A stretch of 64,000 nucleotides of DNA from Micropterus salmoides (GCF_014851395.1 NW_024044459.1:7167100-7231099), one strand, 5' to 3'; positions 21,865 through 35,324 are shown, numbered from the stretch's first letter. Notes: generated by a model from the sequence alone, not told the origin. Numbers and translations are program-made.

Positions 21865-23065
21865 TTGTGACCTTTAGCTTGTAAATCACTCAAGCTTCAA
21901 CTGCAACATTCTGTCTCTATATACTGTGAATCAAAGAACATTTACATGTGAATGGAGCCAAATCAAAGAACAGGCCTCCCAGCGGCAATGATCGGGATCC
22001 AAGCGAATCGAGAAAAAGGCAACGTTTGACATTTTCAGAGGAGACGAACAGATGCAGATCACTTAAGAGATTAAAGTGATGACACAATTTGGACTTTGAG
22101 ATAATTGCGGAAACGCAAACTTGATTTTTACAGCATCACTTTGAGATCAGAGAGTGTAATTTCATGTACCTGACTACTGGGTGAAATGTTCAACCCAGCT
22201 GCGACATTTTGTCTTTCCAAGATTTAAAGTTTAAGCTGCACAAACACTTGATTTACGGGTATTAGGGACGTCACGTGTGCCAGACCCGGATAGTTTTCTC
22301 AGTTAAAACGTAAAACGCTTACAACAGTCAAGATGTTGGTGAGAAAATTCTAAAATAAATCATGCATCTTTCTGCCGGTTTTGGGTGTGTTGTGAAATAT
22401 TTTGGTGGCATTTGATCCAAAGCTGAGTTAAAAAGAAAATGTTGTTTATACTGTACAAGCTACAGCAAGATACCGAATATCACTGCAGACTCACCGTTTG
22501 ACCAATCTGAAAACCCTTTGAAACACTTGATATCAGCCATCTGGAGAACGACTGTCGTGTTTGGTAGCTTTTGAAGAAAGACTTGTGGAGATGTAGATGT
22601 TAATTGAATTAGCATATTCTGAACAATATAGAGTGACTGACTTCTGAATTGACCATCGGTTGCAGCGAAGCAAACGTAAGTCACAAATCAGTGGATGTGC
22701 TGAAAAGGTTTTTAGCTCTCTAGGACGTACGGATGGTTTTGTTCGATTTTTTGAAGTTAGGAATGAGAAATGTCTAGAAATATACATTTCTTGTAGTAAG
22801 CAACGGCCACTTTGCGCAATCATTACCAAATTTTATACATCAACTGAGTAGTGACCCGAGATCGTACAAACCGAATTTCGCTCGAATCCATCCATTACGA
22901 GGTATAAACCTTTTGCAAGTGTAGCGCCCCCTAGTGGAAGAATATCCCAAGACTGCTCTGCAAAGCTCGGGCCGAGCATCTGAGCAGACGCATCAAGTTT
23001 GGTAACAATAGCTTAAGCCAATTTTGATCTACGGGTATTTATGTAAACTCACGGCCGTTCAAGTG

Positions 23066-23137
23066 ACCGTGATCGTATAGTGGTTAGTACTCTGCGTTGT
23101 GGCCGCAGCAACCCCGGTTCGAATCCGGGTCACGGCA
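23066..23137 (+). tRNA. tRNA-His-GTG: tRNA-His(GTG), A1 form
   Basis: Unit 9, first position; unchanged. Confidence 0.93.
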
Positions 23138-23997
23138 GCAGCTGTGTGCTGGCTTTTTTTTTTTTTTTTTACTGGACTCCAAAATCTAGCTCATTTTACG
23201 TAGTTTTAAACTGGATAGCTCAAGTACATTTTCCTGCGTACAAAAGTAAAAATTTATGAGAAAACACAGATTGACGTATCAAAATTCTTTAGATAACTTT
23301 TGATCGGCGACGTCCACAGATGATCCTGCCAAAGTTTCAGGTCGATTGGCGAAACCGCCTGGGACGAGTTTGCAACAATAGGTTTTAGAGCAAATAGATA
23401 AAAAGTCAGAGTACAGTACTGAAAGAAGGTCGACTCTAAACGAAGCCGTTTTCGAAATAATTGCAAAAAGGCAAAGTCGATTGTTATAGCGCCACCATGA
23501 GGTCTATGAGGAACTTTTTCTTTCTTCTTTTTTTTTTTTGCCTGAGCAGTGGGTGGAATTTGCAACCTACTAGCCAATTTTGGTGAGTTTTCGTCCAGCA
23601 GTTTTTGCTGCCCAAACACTTTTAGCGGAGAGAAAGAAGAAAGAAGAAGAAGAAAAGAAGAAGAAAACCAATAGGGCCCCAGAAGCTTCGCTGCTTGGAT
23701 CCCTAAAAACTGGACCATCAACATGTGGTAAAAGGTGTCTGAGCCCTTCACATCGGTCCCTCACAGAAACAAACAGCCTAATCTTGTGTTTAGTGTTACT
23801 TGCTCATCATACTTCTTTGAATGACAAAATCTGTCCATTAGGACATAAAAAACAGTGTTACGTAAACAATCCATGGAAATTGACTGTCTGTTGTCACACA
23901 ACATTCAGGAAACCCATACAAATAAAAGAGAAGAATATTTGCTATTCAGAGCTGAAACTAGTCTCTCCCAACACACAGGCGCCCGGCCGTGCAAGTG

Positions 23998-24069
23998 GCC
24001 GTGATCGTATAGTGGTTAGTACTCTGCGTTGTGGCCGCAGCAACCCCGGTTCGAATCCGGGTCACGGCA
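23998..24069 (+). tRNA. tRNA-His-GTG: tRNA-His(GTG), G1 form
   Basis: Unit 9, second position; unchanged. Confidence 0.96.
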
Positions 24070-24297
24070 GCAGCTGTGTGCTGGCTTTTTTTTTTTTTTT
24101 TTACTGGACTCCAAAATCTAGCTCATTTTACGTAGTTTTAAACTGGATAGCTCAAGTACATTTTCCTGCGTCAGGCCCCATACTTTCCGACTAACCTATC
24201 ATTTGACCGGCGCCCCCCACATATGTCTATGACAAACGAGACCACTGCCGTTTGTAATCACTGAGGACAAAGCGGGTCTCAGGTGCTCAAGTGCGCA

Positions 24298-24370
24298 GGG
24301 CTAGTGGCGCAATGGATAACGCGTCTGACTACGGATCAGAAGATTCTAGGTTCGACTCCTGGCTAGCTCG
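24298..24370 (+). tRNA. tRNA-Arg-ACG: tRNA-Arg(ACG)
   Basis: Unit 9; unchanged. Confidence 0.95.
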
Positions 24371-25571
24371 TTGTGACCTTTAGCTTGTAAATCACTCAAG
24401 CTTCAACTGCAACATTCTGTCTCTATATACTGTGAATCAAAGAACATTTACATGTGAATGGAGCCAAATCAAAGAACAGGCCTCCCAGCGGCAATGATCG
24501 GGATCCAAGCGAATCGAGAAAAAGGCAACGTTTGACATTTTCAGAGGAGACGAACAGATGCAGATCACTTAAGAGATTAAAGTGATGACACAATTTGGAC
24601 TTTGAGATAATTGCGGAAACGCAAACTTGATTTTTACAGCATCACTTTGAGATCAGAGAGTGTAATTTCATGTACCTGACTACTGGGTGAAATGTTCAAC
24701 CCAGCTGCGACATTTTGTCTTTCCAAGATTTAAAGTTTAAGCTGCACAAACACTTGATTTACGGGTATTAGGGACGTCACGTGTGCCAGACCCGGATAGT
24801 TTTCTCAGTTAAAACGTAAAACGCTTACAACAGTCAAGATGTTGGTGAGAAAATTCTAAAATAAATCATGCATCTTTCTGCCGGTTTTGGGTGTGTTGTG
24901 AAATATTTTGGTGGCATTTGATCCAAAGCTGAGTTAAAAAGAAAATGTTGTTTATACTGTACAAGCTACAGCAAGATACCGAATATCACTGCAGACTCAC
25001 CGTTTGACCAATCTGAAAACCCTTTGAAACACTTGATATCAGCCATCTGGAGAACGACTGTCGTGTTTGGTAGCTTTTGAAGAAAGACTTGTGGAGATGT
25101 AGATGTTAATTGAATTAGCATATTCTGAACAATATAGAGTGACTGACTTCTGAATTGACCATCGGTTGCAGCGAAGCAAACGTAAGTCACAAATCAGTGG
25201 ATGTGCTGAAAAGGTTTTTAGCTCTCTAGGACGTACGGATGGTTTTGTTCGATTTTTTGAAGTTAGGAATGAGAAATGTCTAGAAATATACATTTCTTGT
25301 AGTAAGCAACGGCCACTTTGCGCAATCATTACCAAATTTTATACATCAACTGAGTAGTGACCCGAGATCGTACAAACCGAATTTCGCTCGAATCCATCCA
25401 TTACGAGGTATAAACCTTTTGCAAGTGTAGCGCCCCCTAGTGGAAGAATATCCCAAGACTGCTCTGCAAAGCTCGGGCCGAGCATCTGAGCAGACGCATC
25501 AAGTTTGGTAACAATAGCTTAAGCCAATTTTGATCTACGGGTATTTATGTAAACTCACGGCCGTTCAAGTG

Positions 25572-25643
25572 ACCGTGATCGTATAGTGGTTAGTACTCTG
25601 CGTTGTGGCCGCAGCAACCCCGGTTCGAATCCGGGTCACGGCA
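25572..25643 (+). tRNA. tRNA-His-GTG: tRNA-His(GTG), A1 form
   Basis: Unit 10, first position; unchanged. Confidence 0.93.
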
Positions 25644-26503
25644 GCAGCTGTGTGCTGGCTTTTTTTTTTTTTTTTTACTGGACTCCAAAATCTAGCTCAT
25701 TTTACGTAGTTTTAAACTGGATAGCTCAAGTACATTTTCCTGCGTACAAAAGTAAAAATTTATGAGAAAACACAGATTGACGTATCAAAATTCTTTAGAT
25801 AACTTTTGATCGGCGACGTCCACAGATGATCCTGCCAAAGTTTCAGGTCGATTGGCGAAACCGCCTGGGACGAGTTTGCAACAATAGGTTTTAGAGCAAA
25901 TAGATAAAAAGTCAGAGTACAGTACTGAAAGAAGGTCGACTCTAAACGAAGCCGTTTTCGAAATAATTGCAAAAAGGCAAAGTCGATTGTTATAGCGCCA
26001 CCATGAGGTCTATGAGGAACTTTTTCTTTCTTCTTTTTTTTTTTTGCCTGAGCAGTGGGTGGAATTTGCAACCTACTAGCCAATTTTGGTGAGTTTTCGT
26101 CCAGCAGTTTTTGCTGCCCAAACACTTTTAGCGGAGAGAAAGAAGAAAGAAGAAGAAGAAAAGAAGAAGAAAACCAATAGGGCCCCAGAAGCTTCGCTGC
26201 TTGGATCCCTAAAAACTGGACCATCAACATGTGGTAAAAGGTGTCTGAGCCCTTCACATCGGTCCCTCACAGAAACAAACAGCCTAATCTTGTGTTTAGT
26301 GTTACTTGCTCATCATACTTCTTTGAATGACAAAATCTGTCCATTAGGACATAAAAAACAGTGTTACGTAAACAATCCATGGAAATTGACTGTCTGTTGT
26401 CACACAACATTCAGGAAACCCATACAAATAAAAGAGAAGAATATTTGCTATTCAGAGCTGAAACTAGTCTCTCCCAACACACAGGCGCCCGGCCGTGCAA
26501 GTG

Positions 26504-26575
26504 GCCGTGATCGTATAGTGGTTAGTACTCTGCGTTGTGGCCGCAGCAACCCCGGTTCGAATCCGGGTCACGGCA
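26504..26575 (+). tRNA. tRNA-His-GTG: tRNA-His(GTG), G1 form
   Basis: Unit 10, second position; unchanged. Confidence 0.96.
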
Positions 26576-26804
26576 GCAGCTGTGTGCTGGCTTTTTTTTT
26601 TTTTTTTTTACTGGACTCCAAAATCTAGCTCATTTTACGTAGTTTTAAACTGGATAGCTCAAGTACATTTTCCTGCGTCAGGCCCCATACTTTCCGACTA
26701 ACCTATCATTTGACCGGCGCCCCCCACATATGTCTATGACAAACGAGACCACTGCCGTTTGTAATCACTGAGGACAAAGCGGGTCTCAGGTGCTCAAGTG
26801 CGCA

Positions 26805-26877
26805 GGGCTAGTGGCGCAATGGATAACGCGTCTGACTACGGATCAGAAGATTCTAGGTTCGACTCCTGGCTAGCTCG
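26805..26877 (+). tRNA. tRNA-Arg-ACG: tRNA-Arg(ACG)
   Basis: Unit 10; unchanged. Confidence 0.95.
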
Positions 26878-28078
26878 TTGTGACCTTTAGCTTGTAAATC
26901 ACTCAAGCTTCAACTGCAACATTCTGTCTCTATATACTGTGAATCAAAGAACATTTACATGTGAATGGAGCCAAATCAAAGAACAGGCCTCCCAGCGGCA
27001 ATGATCGGGATCCAAGCGAATCGAGAAAAAGGCAACGTTTGACATTTTCAGAGGAGACGAACAGATGCAGATCACTTAAGAGATTAAAGTGATGACACAA
27101 TTTGGACTTTGAGATAATTGCGGAAACGCAAACTTGATTTTTACAGCATCACTTTGAGATCAGAGAGTGTAATTTCATGTACCTGACTACTGGGTGAAAT
27201 GTTCAACCCAGCTGCGACATTTTGTCTTTCCAAGATTTAAAGTTTAAGCTGCACAAACACTTGATTTACGGGTATTAGGGACGTCACGTGTGCCAGACCC
27301 GGATAGTTTTCTCAGTTAAAACGTAAAACGCTTACAACAGTCAAGATGTTGGTGAGAAAATTCTAAAATAAATCATGCATCTTTCTGCCGGTTTTGGGTG
27401 TGTTGTGAAATATTTTGGTGGCATTTGATCCAAAGCTGAGTTAAAAAGAAAATGTTGTTTATACTGTACAAGCTACAGCAAGATACCGAATATCACTGCA
27501 GACTCACCGTTTGACCAATCTGAAAACCCTTTGAAACACTTGATATCAGCCATCTGGAGAACGACTGTCGTGTTTGGTAGCTTTTGAAGAAAGACTTGTG
27601 GAGATGTAGATGTTAATTGAATTAGCATATTCTGAACAATATAGAGTGACTGACTTCTGAATTGACCATCGGTTGCAGCGAAGCAAACGTAAGTCACAAA
27701 TCAGTGGATGTGCTGAAAAGGTTTTTAGCTCTCTAGGACGTACGGATGGTTTTGTTCGATTTTTTGAAGTTAGGAATGAGAAATGTCTAGAAATATACAT
27801 TTCTTGTAGTAAGCAACGGCCACTTTGCGCAATCATTACCAAATTTTATACATCAACTGAGTAGTGACCCGAGATCGTACAAACCGAATTTCGCTCGAAT
27901 CCATCCATTACGAGGTATAAACCTTTTGCAAGTGTAGCGCCCCCTAGTGGAAGAATATCCCAAGACTGCTCTGCAAAGCTCGGGCCGAGCATCTGAGCAG
28001 ACGCATCAAGTTTGGTAACAATAGCTTAAGCCAATTTTGATCTACGGGTATTTATGTAAACTCACGGCCGTTCAAGTG

Positions 28079-28150
28079 ACCGTGATCGTATAGTGGTTAG
28101 TACTCTGCGTTGTGGCCGCAGCAACCCCGGTTCGAATCCGGGTCACGGCA
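28079..28150 (+). tRNA. tRNA-His-GTG: tRNA-His(GTG), A1 form
   Basis: Unit 11, first position; unchanged. Confidence 0.93.
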
Positions 28151-29011
28151 GCAGCTGTGTGCTGGCTTTTTTTTTTTTTTTTTACTGGACTCCAAAATCT
28201 AGCTCATTTTACGTAGTTTTAAACTGGATAGCTCAAGTACATTTTCCTGCGTACAAAAGTAAAAATTTATGAGAAAACACAGATTGACGTATCAAAATTC
28301 TTTAGATAACTTTTGATCGGCGACGTCCACAGATGATCCTGCCAAAGTTTCAGGTCGATTGGCGAAACCGCCTGGGACGAGTTTGCAACAATAGGTTTTA
28401 GAGCAAATAGATAAAAAGTCAGAGTACAGTACTGAAAGAAGGTCGACTCTAAACGAAGCCGTTTTCGAAATAATTGCAAAAAGGCAAAGTCGATTGTTAT
28501 AGCGCCACCATGAGGTCTATGAGGAACTTTTTCTTTCTTCTTTTTTTTTTTTTGCCTGAGCAGTGGGTGGAATTTGCAACCTACTAGCCAATTTTGGTGA
28601 GTTTTCGTCCAGCAGTTTTTGCTGCCCAAACACTTTTAGCGGAGAGAAAGAAGAAAGAAGAAGAAGAAAAGAAGAAGAAAACCAATAGGGCCCCAGAAGC
28701 TTCGCTGCTTGGATCCCTAAAAACTGGACCATCAACATGTGGTAAAAGGTGTCTGAGCCCTTCACATCGGTCCCTCACAGAAACAAACAGCCTAATCTTG
28801 TGTTTAGTGTTACTTGCTCATCATACTTCTTTGAATGACAAAATCTGTCCATTAGGACATAAAAAACAGTGTTACGTAAACAATCCATGGAAATTGACTG
28901 TCTGTTGTCACACAACATTCAGGAAACCCATACAAATAAAAGAGAAGAATATTTGCTATTCAGAGCTGAAACTAGTCTCTCCCAACACACAGGCGCCCGG
29001 CCGTGCAAGTG

Positions 29012-29083
29012 GCCGTGATCGTATAGTGGTTAGTACTCTGCGTTGTGGCCGCAGCAACCCCGGTTCGAATCCGGGTCACGGCA
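29012..29083 (+). tRNA. tRNA-His-GTG: tRNA-His(GTG), G1 form
   Basis: Unit 11, second position; unchanged. Confidence 0.96.
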
Positions 29084-29316
29084 GCAGCTGTGTGCTGGCT
29101 TTTTTTTTTTTTTTTTACTGGACTCCAAAATCTAGCTCATTTTACGTAGTTTTAAACTGGATAGCTCAAGTACATTTTCCTGCGTCAGGCCCCATACTTT
29201 CCGACTAACCTATCATTTGACCGGCGCCCCCCACATATGTCTATGACAAACGAGACCACTGCCGTTTGTAATCACTGCGGTGAGGACAAAGCGGGTCTCA
29301 CGTGCTCAAGTGCGCA

Positions 29317-29389
29317 GGGCTAGTGGCGCAATGGATAACGCGTCTGACTACGGATCAGAAGATTCTAGGTTCGACTCCTGGCTAGCTCG
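29317..29389 (+). tRNA. tRNA-Arg-ACG: tRNA-Arg(ACG)
   Basis: Unit 11. Gene unchanged; the leader reads 'ctcacgtgctc' and carries the CGGTG insertion. Confidence 0.95.
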
Positions 29390-30590
29390 TTGTGACCTTT
29401 AGCTTGTAAATCACTCAAGCTTCAACTGCAACATTCTGTCTCTATATACTGTGAATCAAAGAACATTTACATGTGAATGGAGCCAAATCAAAGAACAGGC
29501 CTCCCAGCGGCAATGATCGGGATCCAAGCGAATCGAGAAAAAGGCAACGTTTGACATTTTCAGAGGAGACGAACAGATGCAGATCACTTAAGAGATTAAA
29601 GTGATGACACAATTTGGACTTTGAGATAATTGCGGAAACGCAAACTTGATTTTTACAGCATCACTTTGAGATCAGAGAGTGTAATTTCATGTACCTGACT
29701 ACTGGGTGAAATGTTCAACCCAGCTGCGACATTTTGTCTTTCCAAGATTTAAAGTTTAAGCTGCACAAACACTTGATTTACGGGTATTAGGGACGTCACG
29801 TGTGCCAGACCCGGATAGTTTTCTCAGTTAAAACGTAAAACGCTTACAACAGTCAAGATGTTGGTGAGAAAATTCTAAAATAAATCATGCATCTTTCTGC
29901 CGGTTTTGGGTGTGTTGTGAAATATTTTGGTGGCATTTGATCCAAAGCTGAGTTAAAAAGAAAATGTTGTTTATACTGTACAAGCTACAGCAAGATACCG
30001 AATATCACTGCAGACTCACCGTTTGACCAATCTGAAAACCCTTTGAAACACTTGATATCAGCCATCTGGAGAACGACTGTCGTGTTTGGTAGCTTTTGAA
30101 GAAAGACTTGTGGAGATGTAGATGTTAATTGAATTAGCATATTCTGAACAATATAGAGTGACTGACTTCTGAATTGACCATCGGTTGCAGCGAAGCAAAC
30201 GTAAGTCACAAATCAGTGGATGTGCTGAAAAGGTTTTTAGCTCTCTAGGACGTACGGATGGTTTTGTTCGATTTTTTGAAGTTAGGAATGAGAAATGTCT
30301 AGAAATATACATTTCTTGTAGTAAGCAACGGCCACTTTGCGCAATCATTACCAAATTTTATACATCAACTGAGTAGTGACCCGAGATCGTACAAACCGAA
30401 TTTCGCTCGAATCCATCCATTACGAGGTATAAACCTTTTGCAAGTGTAGCGCCCCCTAGTGGAAGAATATCCCAAGACTGCTCTGCAAAGCTCGGGCCGA
30501 GCATCTGAGCAGACGCATCAAGTTTGGTAACAATAGCTTAAGCCAATTTTGATCTACGGGTATTTATGTAAACTCACGGCCGTTCAAGTG

Positions 30591-30662
30591 ACCGTGATCG
30601 TATAGTGGTTAGTACTCTGCGTTGTGGCCGCAGCAACCCCGGTTCGAATCCGGGTCACGGCA
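30591..30662 (+). tRNA. tRNA-His-GTG: tRNA-His(GTG), A1 form
   Basis: Unit 12, first of three His genes; unchanged. Confidence 0.93.
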
Positions 30663-31522
30663 GCAGCTGTGTGCTGGCTTTTTTTTTTTTTTTTTACTGG
30701 ACTCCAAAATCTAGCTCATTTTACGTAGTTTTAAACTGGATAGCTCAAGTACATTTTCCTGCGTACAAAAGTAAAAATTTATGAGAAAACACAGATTGAC
30801 GTATCAAAATTCTTTAGATAACTTTTGATCGGCGACGTCCACAGATGATCCTGCCAAAGTTTCAGGTCGATTGGCGAAACCGCCTGGGACGAGTTTGCAA
30901 CAATAGGTTTTAGAGCAAATAGATAAAAAGTCAGAGTACAGTACTGAAAGAAGGTCGACTCTAAACGAAGCCGTTTTCGAAATAATTGCAAAAAGGCAAA
31001 GTCGATTGTTATAGCGCCACCATGAGGTCTATGAGGAACTTTTTCTTTCTTCTTTTTTTTTTTTGCCTGAGCAGTGGGTGGAATTTGCAACCTACTAGCC
31101 AATTTTGGTGAGTTTTCGTCCAGCAGTTTTTGCTGCCCAAACACTTTTAGCGGAGAGAAAGAAGAAAGAAGAAGAAGAAAAGAAGAAGAAAACCAATAGG
31201 GCCCCAGAAGCTTCGCTGCTTGGATCCCTAAAAACTGGACCATCAACATGTGGTAAAAGGTGTCTGAGCCCTTCACATCGGTCCCTCACAGAAACAAACA
31301 GCCTAATCTTGTGTTTAGTGTTACTTGCTCATCATACTTCTTTGAATGACAAAATCTGTCCATTAGGACATAAAAAACAGTGTTACGTAAACAATCCATG
31401 GAAATTGACTGTCTGTTGTCACACAACATTCAGGAAACCCATACAAATAAAAGAGAAGAATATTTGCTATTCAGAGCTGAAACTAGTCTCTCCCAACACA
31501 CAGGCGCCCGGCCGTGCAAGTG

Positions 31523-31594
31523 GCCGTGATCGTATAGTGGTTAGTACTCTGCGTTGTGGCCGCAGCAACCCCGGTTCGAATCCGGGTCACGGCA
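31523..31594 (+). tRNA. tRNA-His-GTG: tRNA-His(GTG), G1 form
   Basis: Unit 12, second of three. It is followed by another 'acaaaagtaaaa' module instead of the usual 'caggccccat' spacer. Confidence 0.96.
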
Positions 31595-32450
31595 GCAGCT
31601 GTGTGCTGGCTTTTTTTTTTTTTTTTTTACTGGACTCCAAAATCTAGCTCATTTTACGTAGTTTTAAACTGGATAGCTCAAGTACATTTTCCTGCGTACA
31701 AAAGTAAAAATTTATGAGAAAACACAGATTGACGTATCAAAATTCTTTGATAACTTTTGATCGGCGACGTCCACAGATGATCCTGCCAAAGTTTCAGGTC
31801 GATTGGCGAAACCGCCTGGGACGAGTTTGCAACAATAGGTTTTAGAGCAAATAGATAAAAGTCAGAGTACAGTACTGAAAGAAGGTCGACTCTAAACGAA
31901 GCCGTTTTCGAAATAATTGCAAAAAGGCAAAGTCGATTGTTATAGCGCCACCATGAGGTCTATGAGGAACTTTTTCTTTCTTCTTTTTTTTTTTTTGCCT
32001 GAGCAGTGGGTGGAATTTGCAACCTACTAGCCAATTTTGGTGAGTTTTCGTCCAGCAGTTTTTGCTGCCCAAACACTTTTAGCGGAGAGAAGAAGAAAGA
32101 AGAAGAAGAAAGAGAAGAAAACCAATAGGGCCCCAGAAGCTTCGCTGCTTGGATCCCTAAAAACTGGACCATCAACATGTGGTAAAAGGTGTCTGAGCCC
32201 TTCACATCGGTCCCTCACAGAAACAAACAGCCTAATCTTGTGTTTAGTGTTACTTGCTCATCATACTTCTTTGAATGACAAAATCTGTCCATTAGGACAT
32301 AAAAAACAGTGTTACGTAAACAATCCATGGAAATTGACTGTCTGTTGTCACACAACATTCAGGAAACCCATACAAATAAAAGAGAAGAATATTTGCTATT
32401 CAGAGCTGAAACTAGTCTCTCCAACACACAGGCGCCCGGCCGTGCAAGTG

Positions 32451-32522
32451 GCCGTGATCGTATAGTGGTTAGTACTCTGCGTTGTGGCCGCAGCAACCCC
32501 GGTTCGAATCCGGGTCACGGCA
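32451..32522 (+). tRNA. tRNA-His-GTG: tRNA-His(GTG), G1 form
   Basis: Unit 12, third of three; starts 928 bp after the second. Confidence 0.96.
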
Positions 32523-32749
32523 GCAGCTGTGTGCTGGCTTTTTTTTTTTTTTTTTACTGGACTCCAAAATCTAGCTCATTTTACGTAGTTTTAAACTGGA
32601 TAGCTCAAGTACATTTTCCTGCGTCAGGCCCCATACTTTCCGACTAACCTATCATTTGACCGGCGCCCCCCACATATGTCTATGACAAACGAGACCACTG
32701 CCGTTTGTAATCACTGAGGACAAAGCGGGTCTCAGTGCTCAAGTGCGCA

Positions 32750-32822
32750 GGGCTAGTGGCGCAATGGATAACGCGTCTGACTACGGATCAGAAGATTCTA
32801 GGTTCGACTCCTGGCTAGCTCG
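32750..32822 (+). tRNA. tRNA-Arg-ACG: tRNA-Arg(ACG)
   Basis: Unit 12. Gene unchanged; leader 'ctcagtgctc', without the CGGTG insertion found in both neighbouring units. Confidence 0.95.
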
Positions 32823-34023
32823 TTGTGACCTTTAGCTTGTAAATCACTCAAGCTTCAACTGCAACATTCTGTCTCTATATACTGTGAATCAAAGAACATT
32901 TACATGTGAATGGAGCCAAATCAAAGAACAGGCCTCCCAGCGGCAATGATCGGGATCCAAGCGAATCGAGAAAAAGGCAACGTTTGACATTTTCAGAGGA
33001 GACGAACAGATGCAGATCACTTAAGAGATTAAAGTGATGACACAATTTGGACTTTGAGATAATTGCGGAAACGCAAACTTGATTTTTACAGCATCACTTT
33101 GAGATCAGAGAGTGTAATTTCATGTACCTGACTACTGGGTGAAATGTTCAACCCAGCTGCGACATTTTGTCTTTCCAAGATTTAAAGTTTAAGCTGCACA
33201 AACACTTGATTTACGGGTATTAGGGACGTCACGTGTGCCAGACCCGGATAGTTTTCTCAGTTAAAACGTAAAACGCTTACAACAGTCAAGATGTTGGTGA
33301 GAAAATTCTAAAATAAATCATGCATCTTTCTGCCGGTTTTGGGTGTGTTGTGAAATATTTTGGTGGCATTTGATCCAAAGCTGAGTTAAAAAGAAAATGT
33401 TGTTTATACTGTACAAGCTACAGCAAGATACCGAATATCACTGCAGACTCACCGTTTGACCAATCTGAAAACCCTTTGAAACACTTGATATCAGCCATCT
33501 GGAGAACGACTGTCGTGTTTGGTAGCTTTTGAAGAAAGACTTGTGGAGATGTAGATGTTAATTGAATTAGCATATTCTGAACAATATAGAGTGACTGACT
33601 TCTGAATTGACCATCGGTTGCAGCGAAGCAAACGTAAGTCACAAATCAGTGGATGTGCTGAAAAGGTTTTTAGCTCTCTAGGACGTACGGATGGTTTTGT
33701 TCGATTTTTTGAAGTTAGGAATGAGAAATGTCTAGAAATATACATTTCTTGTAGTAAGCAACGGCCACTTTGCGCAATCATTACCAAATTTTATACATCA
33801 ACTGAGTAGTGACCCGAGATCGTACAAACCGAATTTCGCTCGAATCCATCCATTACGAGGTATAAACCTTTTGCAAGTGTAGCGCCCCCTAGTGGAAGAA
33901 TATCCCAAGACTGCTCTGCAAAGCTCGGGCCGAGCATCTGAGCAGACGCATCAAGTTTGGTAACAATAGCTTAAGCCAATTTTGATCTACGGGTATTTAT
34001 GTAAACTCACGGCCGTTCAAGTG

Positions 34024-34095
34024 ACCGTGATCGTATAGTGGTTAGTACTCTGCGTTGTGGCCGCAGCAACCCCGGTTCGAATCCGGGTCACGGCA
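34024..34095 (+). tRNA. tRNA-His-GTG: tRNA-His(GTG), A1 form
   Basis: Unit 13, first position; unchanged. Confidence 0.93.
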
Positions 34096-34957
34096 GCAGC
34101 TGTGTGCTGGCTTTTTTTTTTTTTTTTTTACTGGACTCCAAAATCTAGCTCATTTTACGTAGTTTTAAACTGGATAGCTCAAGTACATTTTCCTGCGTAC
34201 AAAAGTAAAAATTTATGAGAAAACACAGATTGACGTATCAAAATTCTTTAGATAACTTTTGATCGGCGACGTCCACAGATGATCCTGCCAAAGTTTCAGG
34301 TCGATTGGCGAAACCGCCTGGGACGAGTTTGCAACAATAGGTTTTAGAGCAAATAGATAAAAAGTCAGAGTACAGTACTGAAAGAAGGTCGACTCTAAAC
34401 GAAGCCGTTTTCGAAATAATTGCAAAAAGGCAAAGTCGATTGTTATAGCGCCACCATGAGGTCTATGAGGAACTTTTTCTTTCTTCTTTTTTTTTTTTTG
34501 CCTGAGCAGTGGGTGGAATTTGCAACCTACTAGCCAATTTTGGTGAGTTTTCGTCCAGCAGTTTTTGCTGCCCAAACACTTTTAGCGGAGAGAAAGAAGA
34601 AAGAAGAAGAAGAAAAGAAGAAGAAAACCAATAGGGCCCCAGAAGCTTCGCTGCTTGGATCCCTAAAAACTGGACCATCAACATGTGGTAAAAGGTGTCT
34701 GAGCCCTTCACATCGGTCCCTCACAGAAACAAACAGCCTAATCTTGTGTTTAGTGTTACTTGCTCATCATACTTCTTTGAATGACAAAATCTGTCCATTA
34801 GGACATAAAAAACAGTGTTACGTAAACAATCCATGGAAATTGACTGTCTGTTGTCACACAACATTCAGGAAACCCATACAAATAAAAGAGAAGAATATTT
34901 GCTATTCAGAGCTGAAACTAGTCTCTCCCAACACACAGGCGCCCGGCCGTGCAAGTG

Positions 34958-35018
34958 GCCGTGATCGTATAGTGGTTAGTACTCTGCGTTGTGGCCGCAG
35001 CAACCCCGGGTCACGGCA
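34958..35018 (+). pseudogene. tRNA-His(GTG) pseudogene, G1 form with T-arm deletion
   Basis: Only 61 nt: an 11-nt deletion joins 'aacccc' to 'gggtcacggca'. It removes the whole T loop and the B-box (GGTTCGAATCC), so the gene should bind TFIIIC poorly and cannot fold normally. The deletion lies between CCGG copies and looks like a slippage event. Confidence 0.93.
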
Positions 35019-35251
35019 GCAGCTGTGTGCTGGCTTTTTTTTTTTTTTTTTTACTGGACTCCAAAATCTAGCTCATTTTACGTAGTTTTAAACTGGATAG
35101 CTCAAGTACATTTTCCTGCGTCAGGCCCCATACTTTCCGACTAACCTATCATTTGACCGGCGCCCCCCACATATGTCTATGACAAACGAGACCACTGCCG
35201 TTTGTAATCACTGCGGTGAGGACAAAGCGGGTCTCAGTGCTCAAGTGCGCA

Positions 35252-35324
35252 GGGCTAGTGGCGCAATGGATAACGCGTCTGACTACGGATCAGAAGATTC
35301 TAGGTTCGACTCCTGGCTAGCTCG
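35252..35324 (+). tRNA. tRNA-Arg-ACG: tRNA-Arg(ACG)
   Basis: Unit 13. Gene unchanged; the leader has the CGGTG insertion. Confidence 0.95.

Larger units (their letters stand above)
21865..24370 (+). repeat. Array unit 9 (long type, two His)
   Basis: 2506 bp; C allele at the marker. Confidence 0.97.
24371..26877 (+). repeat. Array unit 10 (long type, two His)
   Basis: 2507 bp; C allele at the marker. Confidence 0.97.
26878..29389 (+). repeat. Array unit 11 (long type, two His)
   Basis: 2512 bp; the extra five bases are CGGTG in 'atcactgcggtgaggac' (near 29277), absent from units 1-10 but shared with units 13-19. Confidence 0.97.
29390..32822 (+). repeat. Array unit 12 (extended type, three His)
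   Basis: 3433 bp; the only unit with two copies in tandem of the His module (30591-31522 and 31523-32450). The second module has private changes, such as 'attctttgataac' (near 31742), 'agataaaagtc' and a rearranged purine tract, so the duplication is not brand new or the copy came from another unit. Confidence 0.97.
32823..35324 (+). repeat. Array unit 13 (long type, one intact and one broken His)
   Basis: 2502 bp; the net loss reflects the 11-nt deletion in the second His gene plus the CGGTG insertion. C allele at the marker. Confidence 0.97.
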
